Made by a program: the position numbers and the translations under genes
In this document: positions 1 through 5,526 of the stretch, piece after piece
How positions within the stretch are numbered: the stretch's first letter is position 1
How the letters are laid out: every line of letters starts with the position of its first letter
DNA from: Burkholderiales bacterium
GTDB taxonomy: Bacteria; Pseudomonadota; Gammaproteobacteria; Burkholderiales; Casimicrobiaceae
NCBI GenBank assembly: GCA_025354075.1
Contig: JANXNO010000486.1
Location: forward strand, 1 to 14,564
Reading direction: 5' to 3'
Length of the DNA: 14,564 nucleotides
Notes under the pieces: generated by a model
Database searches by the model: none
Told to the model about the DNA's origin: nothing
Seen by the model: only the letters and a program-made list of their open reading frames with translations

Positions 1-40
1 CAAACTGCATGAGGTTCATCAGCTTTTCCATAAACGTCAT
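1..40 (-). CDS. Possible 5' end of a leftward gene cut by the window edge
   Basis: An ATG at 40-38 on the minus strand opens a frame that stays open for 13 codons to the window edge. The visible peptide reads MTFMEKLMNLMQF, rich in Met and Leu, too short to assign to a family. Support comes from a possible promoter 14-50 bp upstream (TTGACC and TTTTAG, 17 bp apart) in the otherwise empty gap after the ferritin-like gene. Against it, there is no convincing Shine-Dalgarno sequence before the first ATG or the fourth-codon ATG. It could equally be chance. Confidence 0.25.
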   Translation of the reverse strand, partial: MTFMEKLMNLMQF

Positions 41-60
41 GCTAAACAGGGGCTAGCTGC

Positions 61-89
61 CTAAAACGGTACTTATCGACTTAGGTCAA
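61..89 (-). promoter_or_regulatory. Possible leftward promoter
   Basis: On the minus strand a TTGACC box (89-84) is followed 17 bp later by TTTTAG (66-61), which would start transcription near 54, just before the possible gene start at 40. The -35 matches consensus at five of six positions, while the -10 is poor. The -35 lies in a GACTTAGGTC inverted sequence, and a GACTAG hexamer sits at 98-103, also found in two other intergenic regions here. Sequence resemblance only. Confidence 0.25.
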
Positions 90-135
90 TAGAGACGACT
101 AGCCCGTATGCAGTGGTAATCACAGCGAAAAGCTA

Positions 136-978
136 TTAAGCCGTGGCGAGCAGAGTCTTTCGGTATTTGTTCAAATCACCCAGCGATTCGAGGCTCTTGC
201 CAAACAGCGACGACAGGTTGTGCAGGATCATTTTCACTACTTTGCCTTCCCACTCTTTGTCGAAGTTGATTTGCGTATCGAGCCAGCGCTCCAGCCATTC
301 TGGATCGGGCAATTTGCTCTGCACCGTGTCGTTCGGGAACAGCGATTGATTGACGTGCAGATTGGTTGGATGCATCGGCTTGCCTGCACGACCGCTCGCC
401 GCCATCAGGAAGCCAATCTTCGCGAAACCCGCCTTCACCTCGTTGACCTTGTCGACCGCAGCGCGAGCAATCGCCTGCTTCAGGTATTTGAGATAAGCGC
501 CCGCATGGCGCGCTTCGTCCTTGGCGATCAGGCCGTAGATGTGCTTGATCAGCGGCTCGTCATGCCATTCCGCAGCGCGGCGATACCAGTGATTCAGTCG
601 AATTTCCCCGCAAAAATGCATCATCAGCGTCTCAAGCTGAGGCGCCACGTCAAACTCAAAGCGCACGTTGTGAAGCTCAGCCTCGGTCGGCACCAGATCA
701 GGCCGGAAGCGCTTCAGGTACTCCATCAGCACCAACGAATGTTTCTGCTCCTCATAAAACCAGATCGACATGAACGCAGAGAAGTCACTGTCGGTGCGAT
801 TGTCGCGCAGAAACATTTCAGTCGCCGGCAGTGCGGACCATTCGGTGATGGCGTTGAGGCGGATGGTGTTGGCCTGTTCGTCAGTCAATTTGCTCGCATC
901 GAACGAGTCCCACGGCACGTCGGTCGCCATGCTCCAGCGCACGGTTTCGAGGTCTTTGAACAATTCAGCGTACAGCAT
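136..978 (-). CDS. Diiron ferritin-like protein, acyl-ACP desaturase-like
   Basis: A 280-residue cytosolic protein with a complete carboxylate-bridged diiron ligand set: Glu46, Glu77-x-x-His80 (in EEQKH), Glu125 and Glu155-x-x-His158 (in DEARH). The order, and the sequence around the second and fourth motifs, resemble soluble acyl-ACP desaturases (EENRH and DEKRH there), which use O2 and reductant to desaturate acyl chains. Substrate here is not shown, so oxygenase, N-oxygenase or peroxide-handling activity remain possible. I chose the ATG at 978, which has AAAAGG six bases upstream; an in-frame TTG at 1104 would add 42 Arg/Pro-rich residues that look like translated leader. The gene lies 225 bp downstream of the photolyase on the same strand, with a possible promoter between. 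Being next to a light-stress cluster that also holds fatty-acid-modifying genes suggests an acyl substrate, but that is inference. Confidence 0.85.
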   Translation of the reverse strand: MLYAELFKDLETVRWSMATDVPWDSFDASKLTDEQANTIRLNAITEWSALPATEMFLRDNRTDSDFSAFMSIWFYEEQKHSLVLMEYLKRFRPDLVPTEAELHNVRFEFDVAPQLETLMMHFCGEIRLNHWYRRAAEWHDEPLIKHIYGLIAKDEARHAGAYLKYLKQAIARAAVDKVNEVKAGFAKIGFLMAASGRAGKPMHPTNLHVNQSLFPNDTVQSKLPDPEWLERWLDTQINFDKEWEGKVVKMILHNLSSLFGKSLESLGDLNKYRKTLLATA

Positions 979-1128
979 GAGGGGCCTTTTGAACGAGGGG
1001 GCGCAGGGTGGAGCGAGTGGCCGTTGTCGCCTGATGCAGCGGGCCAAACGGAGAAATCGGTCGTAGGCTGTTGCGTGTTTAAGCAAGCCATTAGAGCGAT
1101 TCAAACGCCATAAGTTTATCGATATACG

Positions 1129-1157
1129 CAGTAATAGTCTGTTCGGGTTCTAGTCAA
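1129..1157 (-). promoter_or_regulatory. Possible promoter of the diiron protein gene
   Basis: The minus strand carries TTGACT (1157-1152), five of six to the -35 consensus. The -10 is uncertain: TTACTG at 17 bp spacing or TATTAC at 15 bp. TGACTA and AGACTA (minus strand) flank ten bases here, so the region holds a small repeated element resembling the GTCTA-containing repeats at the regulator promoter. Transcription from here would leave a leader of roughly 140 bases before the ATG at 978. Confidence 0.3.
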
Positions 1158-1203
1158 TCATCATCGCCATCCAATACCGCACTTGAGCATGGCATGCATG
1201 CAG

Positions 1204-2766
1204 CTATAAAGCATCGAGGTTAGCAAGCATTCGCTTCCCATCCGCACGAACCGCCGCGCGCTCAGCATCAGTCATTCGTTGCAGATTTTTCACCATGAGC
1301 GAGGTGCGCGGATTGCTGGCAAATGTCTTCTCGTGTTTGTCGAGAAAATTCCAGTACAGCGTGGTCATCGGGCAGGCGTTGGTGCCCGATTTAACGTCCG
1401 GCTTGTATGCGCAACCGCTGCAATAGTTGCTCATGCGCTTTACGTACGCGCCGCTCGCGATGTACGGCTTGCTGGTGAAGCGTCCGCCGTTGGCAAACAG
1501 CGCCATGCCTGCCGTGTTCGGCAGCTCCACCCACTCCACCGCGTCGGAATACACGGCGAGGTACCAGTCGCACAACTGCTGCGGCGTAATTTCGGCGGTG
1601 ATGCCAAACATACCGGTGATCATCAGGCGCTGAATGTGGTGCGAATACCCGTGATCCAGCGTCTGGGTTATAGATTCGCGCAGGCAGTTCATCTTCGTCT
1701 CGCCAGTCCAGTACCACTTCGGCAGCGCGTTTTTATGGCCGTAATGGTTATCGGTTTTAAGCGTTGGCATGTCGAGAAAGTACACGCCGCGCATGAACTC
1801 GCGCCAACCTAGAATCTGTCGAATAAACCCCTCTACACCCGCCAAATCCAGCCCGCGCTCGCGCCATGCTGTTTCTGCTGAAACGATCACTTCACGCGGG
1901 TCGAGCAGCTTGAGATTGAGCGACGTCGACAGTAGCGAATGCCAGCCAAACGCCATACCCGCCCACATCGCATCCTGATGCGGCCCGAAGGCGTCTAGCC
2001 GCTCGTCAATGAAGCTCCTGAGCGCCACCAGTGCTTGATCGCGCGTGACGGGCCAGTTGAAGTTAGCGAGCGTCCCGGGATGATCGGCAAATTCGCGCTC
2101 GACCAATGCAAGCACGTCGCGGGTGATCACGTCCGCTTCAAACTTGGGTGGTTGCGGCAAAAACCCCGGCCCGGCTTTACCAAAGCTCTTGCGGTTATCA
2201 GCGTCGAAATTCCACAGACCGCCAATGGGCTTTTCGCCCTCCATCAACACCTTATACTCGCGCCGCATCTGGCGATAGAAAAACTCCATGCGCAGGCTTT
2301 TGCTGTCGCCCGCCCACGCTGCAAATGCCTCGCGGGAGCACATGAAATGGCGATCTGCGCGAATATCGAGCGGCAGTTTCGCCTTCGCCGCCGTTTCATT
2401 CAACATCTGCCAAACACGCAAATCACCGGGCTCGACGCAGACCAGCGACTCGGGTTGGTAGTGCGCAATCGCAGCCAACCAGCCGACGGTGAGCGAGGCA
2501 TCACCCTGCTCATCCAATCGCCGATACTCAACGCGAACACCCTTTTCTCGCAATTCATGCGCAAAGTGGCGCATCCCCGACAAAAACAGCGAGGTGCGGA
2601 TTTTGTGTGACCAGACGTGTGTCGACTCAGCGCGCGCCTCAACCATCACCACAACATCGCGCGCAACGTCAATTTTGTTGAAGGCAGCGGAATCGTGATT
2701 GAGCTGATCGCCCAGCACGACAATGAGTCGGCGAGCGCGCGGCTGCGATTTTGAAACAGACTTCAT
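1204..2766 (-). CDS. phrB: Iron-sulfur bacterial cryptochrome/(6-4) photolyase (PhrB/CryB class)
   Basis: This 520-residue flavoprotein belongs to the photolyase-related DPRP family (FeS-BCP, prokaryotic 6-4 photolyases), which uses FAD and light to repair (6-4) photoproducts. The N-terminal part opens with the Rossmann strand RRLIVVLGDQL, the place where the family binds its lumazine antenna. Four cysteines for a [4Fe-4S] cluster are present: Cys361, Cys449, Cys452 and Cys465. They sit exactly 11 residues after the cluster cysteines I recall for Agrobacterium PhrB (350, 438, 441, 454), and the active-site pair His376-His377 shows the same offset to PhrB His365-His366. A photosensory role like Rhodobacter CryB is the alternative. 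I chose the ATG at 2766; upstream in-frame codons translate the DUF2256 gene region. Its Shine-Dalgarno (TAGG) overlaps the stop of that gene, eight bases upstream, so the two are translationally linked. Confidence 0.95.
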   Translation of the reverse strand: MKSVSKSQPRARRLIVVLGDQLNHDSAAFNKIDVARDVVVMVEARAESTHVWSHKIRTSLFLSGMRHFAHELREKGVRVEYRRLDEQGDASLTVGWLAAIAHYQPESLVCVEPGDLRVWQMLNETAAKAKLPLDIRADRHFMCSREAFAAWAGDSKSLRMEFFYRQMRREYKVLMEGEKPIGGLWNFDADNRKSFGKAGPGFLPQPPKFEADVITRDVLALVEREFADHPGTLANFNWPVTRDQALVALRSFIDERLDAFGPHQDAMWAGMAFGWHSLLSTSLNLKLLDPREVIVSAETAWRERGLDLAGVEGFIRQILGWREFMRGVYFLDMPTLKTDNHYGHKNALPKWYWTGETKMNCLRESITQTLDHGYSHHIQRLMITGMFGITAEITPQQLCDWYLAVYSDAVEWVELPNTAGMALFANGGRFTSKPYIASGAYVKRMSNYCSGCAYKPDVKSGTNACPMTTLYWNFLDKHEKTFASNPRTSLMVKNLQRMTDAERAAVRADGKRMLANLDAL

Positions 2767-2774
2767 TACAAAAC

Positions 2775-2942
2775 CTACAAAGGGGTGGAAGTGCCAGGCG
2801 AGCGTTTTTTCGCCCGACATTGATCGGAGCAGTATTTGACGTCGGCCCAGTTTTTGGCCCACGATTTACGCCAGGTCATCTCCCGACCGCACGCGACGCA
2901 GGGCTTTGACGGCAGCGATGCCTTATTACCTCTGAAGCTCAT
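2775..2942 (-). CDS. DUF2256 small zinc-ribbon-like protein
   Basis: A 55-residue gene starting ATG at 2942 and ending TAG at 2777-2775. The protein begins MSFRGNKASLPSKPCVACGR and carries two cysteine pairs, Cys15-x-x-Cys18 and Cys38-x-x-x-Cys42, separated by a Trp-rich stretch (TWRKSWAKNW). This is the signature of the DUF2256 family, whose function is unknown; the cysteines suggest a structural zinc site. Members commonly lie beside photolyase/cryptochrome genes, and here it sits 12 bp after the regulator stop and 8 bp before the photolyase start, so the three genes very likely share one transcript. It is too short for many gene callers. A role as partner or maturation factor of the photolyase is inference from position alone. 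Confidence 0.92.
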   Translation of the reverse strand: MSFRGNKASLPSKPCVACGREMTWRKSWAKNWADVKYCSDQCRAKKRSPGTSTPL

Positions 2943-2954
2943 CGGGGCTACAGA

Positions 2955-3911
2955 CTAGGCCGCGGGATGTTCGACGCGCCATTGCCGCAACGCAGCCAGC
3001 ATGTCGGCCAGCGAGCCGGTCGGTGTGACGCCGGGAATATCGCGGCGCAAGCGACGGATCAGCTCGCCGCCGACCCAAATTTTTGTGCTTTCCGGGATCA
3101 CCGAGCGGATCGATTCAAGGCTCGCGACCGCCTGTTTTGAGCTGAACGAGGCCGAGAACGCCAACGCCACGATGTCAGCATCAAACGCCTTGGCCGCCGC
3201 CGCGATCTCGGGGATGGGCACCTGCGTGCCGAGCGATGTGTATTGCACGCCTTCGGGTGCCAGCAGCGCTTGCATCATCAACAAACCAAGCGAGCTAACT
3301 TCATTGGGCAGCGTCGCCAGCAAAAAACGCGGTTCGCTAGTGCTATTTACGCTGGGCAGCATGGCGCTGCGCAACACCACCTGCAACTGTTCAGCGTACG
3401 CGCGCTCCTCAAACACCTCAAGCTCGCCGCGCATCCATGCCTCGGTAATCGCGCGGTTCAGCGGCGCTACGGTCTCGACGACGAAATCCTGAAGCCCCTG
3501 CTTCATCAGCCAAATGCTTAAATACTGGCGCAGGCCCGACATGTCATGGCCACGAACTCGTTCTATCACCTGCCGCTGCAAATCGCCGGATTCGTCGCCA
3601 CGTCGCGGGCGGTTTTGTCGGCTGCTCAGCGTATCAAGCTCAGATTCGGACAACGACAGTAATTTGCCTGGGCGGTGTCCGGAGTCCATCAGGCGCTTGA
3701 TGGCGCGGAGCCGCTCAACCTGCGACAGCGGATAAAGCCGCTCTCCATTGGTGTCTCGCTCCGGCACCGGGAAGCCGTAGCGCCGCTCCCAGACGCGCAG
3801 TACGTCTTTTGACAGGCCGGTGTCGCGCTCCACGGCGCTGATCGCCAGATGCGAGGCGATGCTCGCAGTCGTTGTTGCGCTGGTGGCCGGGATTTCAGTC
3901 AAAAGGTTCAT
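2955..3911 (-). CDS. MerR-family regulator with degenerate B12-binding domain (LitR/CarH-like)
   Basis: A 318-residue DNA-binding regulator. Residues about 22-85 form a MerR winged helix (AVERDTGLSKDVLRVWERRYGF, then ERLYPLSQVERLRAIKRLMDSG). A four-helix segment (about 110-190) and a Rossmann-like C-terminal domain (about 196-312, with SLGTQVP and IWVGGE) complete the LitR/CarH layout, whose founding members bind adenosylcobalamin as a light sensor and repress light-induced genes. Both cobalamin motifs are changed: the Wx9EH of the helical domain reads Wx9ER (Trp159, Glu169, Arg170), and the ExHxxG axial-ligand motif reads ExSxxG (Glu204, Ser206, Gly209). B12 sensing is therefore doubtful, as in LitR classes that rely on a separate photoreceptor. 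The ATG at 3911 is preferred; a TTG at 3932 would add seven residues, and neither has a good Shine-Dalgarno. It heads an operon with DUF2256 and photolyase. Confidence 0.93.
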   Translation of the reverse strand: MNLLTEIPATSATTTASIASHLAISAVERDTGLSKDVLRVWERRYGFPVPERDTNGERLYPLSQVERLRAIKRLMDSGHRPGKLLSLSESELDTLSSRQNRPRRGDESGDLQRQVIERVRGHDMSGLRQYLSIWLMKQGLQDFVVETVAPLNRAITEAWMRGELEVFEERAYAEQLQVVLRSAMLPSVNSTSEPRFLLATLPNEVSSLGLLMMQALLAPEGVQYTSLGTQVPIPEIAAAAKAFDADIVALAFSASFSSKQAVASLESIRSVIPESTKIWVGGELIRRLRRDIPGVTPTGSLADMLAALRQWRVEHPAA

Positions 3912-3947
3912 GCGTTCGGGCGTTACTTGCAAATCGGACGTAACTCA

Positions 3948-3976
3948 TTGACATATCAACAAGCCATAGCTAGTCT
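3948..3976 (+). promoter_or_regulatory. Promoter of the peroxidase-folE2 operon
   Basis: A perfect -35 TTGACA (3948-3953) is followed by a 17 bp spacer and a weak -10 TAGTCT (3971-3976), giving a start near 3983 and a leader of about 22 bases to the ATG at 4005. The -35 is part of the inverted sequence TTGACATATCAA. The weak -10 overlaps the first operator-like repeat. Confidence 0.5.
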
Positions 3977-4000
3977 ACGACATCAACATGATATTGTCTA
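3972..4000 (-). promoter_or_regulatory. Promoter of the MerR regulator operon
   Basis: The minus strand reads TAGACA (4000-3995), a 17 bp spacer, then TAGACT (3977-3972), matching sigma-70 consensus at five and four of six positions. Both boxes lie inside the two copies of the 11 bp direct repeat, so a protein binding the repeats would block this promoter, consistent with autoregulation. Not experimentally known. Confidence 0.5.
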
Positions 4001-4006
4001 GGACAT
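3973..4006. repeat. Direct repeat, candidate operator of the MerR regulator
   Basis: Two copies of GTCTAnGACAT lie at 3973-3983 (GTCTACGACAT) and 3996-4006 (GTCTAGGACAT), identical at 10 of 11 positions and 23 bp apart, about two helical turns. Each contains a GTC/GAC inverted half-site pair; the second extends to TGTC-TAG-GACA. They cover the -10 of the rightward promoter, both boxes of the leftward promoter, and the Shine-Dalgarno (TAGGA) of the peroxidase gene. Binding by the adjacent regulator is inferred from this placement. Confidence 0.5.
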
Positions 4007-4556
4007 GAATATCTCGATCTATCGCCTGTTTGCCGTTATCGCTGCACTTTGGTCGACAGCTACGTTCGCGTGCCCAGACGTCCTCAATCACACCGTCGAG
4101 CCGCTCACGTGCGGTAAACCCCAGTCGCTTTGCCAGTACGAAGGCCGTGTGGTGCTGGTCGTCAACACCGCGAGCGAGTGCGGTTACACCGGCCAATATG
4201 ACGGCCTGCAAGCATTGCACAAGAAGTATGCGGCGCGTGGATTGGTGGTTTTGGGTTTTCCGTCCAACGCCTTTGGTGGACAAGAACCAGGCAGTAACAA
4301 AAAGATCGCCGAATTCTGTCAAGCCAATTTTGGGGTTACTTTTCCGGTGTTTGCAAAGGTAGAAACGATCCCGCTACGCAAGGATCCGGTGTTTGCTGGA
4401 CTCTTCAAAAGCACCGGTGCCGAGCCAAAGTGGAATTTCCATAAATATCTGATTGACCGCAAAGGCGCGCGCGTCGAAAGCTTTGAAAGCGCTGTTGAGC
4501 CCCAAAGTAACGCTCTTGTGCAAAGAATTGAAGCGTTACTCGCGCAAAGGCAATAG
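4005..4556 (+). CDS. Exported glutathione peroxidase-family protein
   Basis: A 183-residue thiol peroxidase of the glutathione peroxidase family, which reduces hydrogen peroxide and lipid hydroperoxides with glutathione or thioredoxin. The catalytic residues are visible: Cys59 (NTASECGYTGQY), Gln93 (GFPSNAFGGQEPG), and Trp143-Asn144 (KWNFHKYLID). It has cysteine, not selenocysteine. Residues 1-22 form a signal peptide ending TFA, with Cys23 at the new N-terminus, so it acts in the periplasm; most bacterial homologues lack this leader. Cys105 in EFCQANFG could act as a second redox cysteine. The start is fixed by TAGGAC just upstream. It is divergent from the light regulator and 26 bp ahead of folE2, probably co-transcribed. 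The context points to protecting envelope lipids from photo-oxidation (inference). Confidence 0.93.
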   Translation: MNISIYRLFAVIAALWSTATFACPDVLNHTVEPLTCGKPQSLCQYEGRVVLVVNTASECGYTGQYDGLQALHKKYAARGLVVLGFPSNAFGGQEPGSNKKIAEFCQANFGVTFPVFAKVETIPLRKDPVFAGLFKSTGAEPKWNFHKYLIDRKGARVESFESAVEPQSNALVQRIEALLAQRQ

Positions 4557-4582
4557 CCGCCCGCCGCCGCTAAACTACACCC

Positions 4583-5419
4583 ATGAACGCATTTGACCGC
4601 GCGCTTTATCAGGCGTCGCCACCGCAAACCCTTGACGACACCCAGTCCTCGCCTGACGCACGGCATCTGCCGATTCAGCGAGTTGGCATCAAGGCGTTGC
4701 GCTATCCCGTAAAAATCGTTGCTGCTGACGGCGAAGTGCAGGGCACGGTCGCGACTTTCGCCATGTACGTTGGCTTGCCCGAGCAGGTCAAGGGCACCCA
4801 CATGTCGCGCTTCATCCAGTTGTTAGAAGGTGAGCGCACGCCGATCAATGCCCAGGGCTTTCTTGCGCTTGAAGTAAAAATGCGGGCACGACTGGAAGCT
4901 GAGACAGGCTACCTCGAAATGTCGTTTCCGTACTTTCGGCGCAAAGCCGCGCCGGTGTCCGGGGTGGAGAGCTTGCTCGACAGCGACGTCAAACTTATCG
5001 CCGAAACCACTGCCACGCACGGTACTCGGTTCACTGTTCAGGTCATCGCTCCAGTAACCAGTCTGTGTCCGTGCTCGAAAAAGATCTCCGATTATGGCGC
5101 GCACAATCAACGCTCGCACATTACCATTCGCGCTGAGGGTTCGACAGCGTTAACGATTGATTCGCTGATCGATATCGCCGAGCGCGAGGCGTCGTCTGAA
5201 CTGTACGGCGTACTCAAACGCGCCGACGAAAAATACGTCACCGAACGCGCGTACGACAATCCCAAATTCGTTGAAGATCTGGTGCGTGACATTGCGCTTG
5301 CCTGCCAGTCGCATGATCACATCGGGCAATTTATGGTCGCCAGCGAAAATTTTGAAGCGATCCACAACCACTCGGCGTATGCCGAAATTTACGGTGAGGG
5401 CAAATTGGTAGGGAGTTAG
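4583..5419 (+). CDS. folE2: GTP cyclohydrolase I, FolE2 type (type IB)
   Basis: A 278-residue cytosolic enzyme that converts GTP to 7,8-dihydroneopterin triphosphate, the first step of folate and pterin synthesis. Family landmarks are present: GTHMSRF (71-77), the active-site SLCPCSK (Cys162, Cys164), GAHNQRS (172-178), VTERAYDNPKFVED (219-232) and the C-terminal NFEAIHNHSA. FolE2 enzymes are unrelated in fold detail to FolE and work with several metals, which suits zinc-poor or oxidising conditions. Length is normal to slightly long, with about 25 extra N-terminal residues. The start follows a Cys/Gly-codon rich spacer without a clear Shine-Dalgarno, so coupling to the peroxidase gene 26 bp upstream is likely. 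Its place beside a photolyase suggests light-induced pterin supply, but the exact product needed is unknown. Confidence 0.95.
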   Translation: MNAFDRALYQASPPQTLDDTQSSPDARHLPIQRVGIKALRYPVKIVAADGEVQGTVATFAMYVGLPEQVKGTHMSRFIQLLEGERTPINAQGFLALEVKMRARLEAETGYLEMSFPYFRRKAAPVSGVESLLDSDVKLIAETTATHGTRFTVQVIAPVTSLCPCSKKISDYGAHNQRSHITIRAEGSTALTIDSLIDIAEREASSELYGVLKRADEKYVTERAYDNPKFVEDLVRDIALACQSHDHIGQFMVASENFEAIHNHSAYAEIYGEGKLVGS

Positions 5420-5526
5420 TGTCAACAATCAGGGAGTATTCAGCGGCCACATAAAGGCGGAGAAAAACCACCAGCGCCGCTGCGACGTACGAGAGTGCAT
5501 CATCTCTTGTGCAATTTGGAGGCAAC

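Noticed and set aside
50..105. Inverted repeat GGGCTAG/CTAGCCC as a terminator
   Set aside because: The arms are only 7 bases with a loop of over 40 bases and no T-tract, so folding as a terminator is unlikely.
979..1104. Extended TTG start for the diiron protein
   Set aside because: The extra 42 residues are Arg/Pro-rich and unlike the family, the codon is TTG, and a good Shine-Dalgarno precedes ATG 978.
220..1113. Long plus-strand open frame of 297 codons opposite the diiron protein gene
   Set aside because: It mirrors a gene with clear family motifs, and its own peptide is His/Arg/Leu-rich without domain features; typical antisense shadow in GC-rich DNA.
2767..2862. Upstream extension of the photolyase to 2862
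   Set aside because: It would overlap the DUF2256 gene in a different frame, adds unrelated residues, and ATG 2766 has a suitable ribosome binding site.
5488..5515. Short inverted pair GAGAG/CTCTT upstream of the flavoprotein gene
   Set aside because: Four to five base pairs with an 8-base loop is no more than expected by chance.
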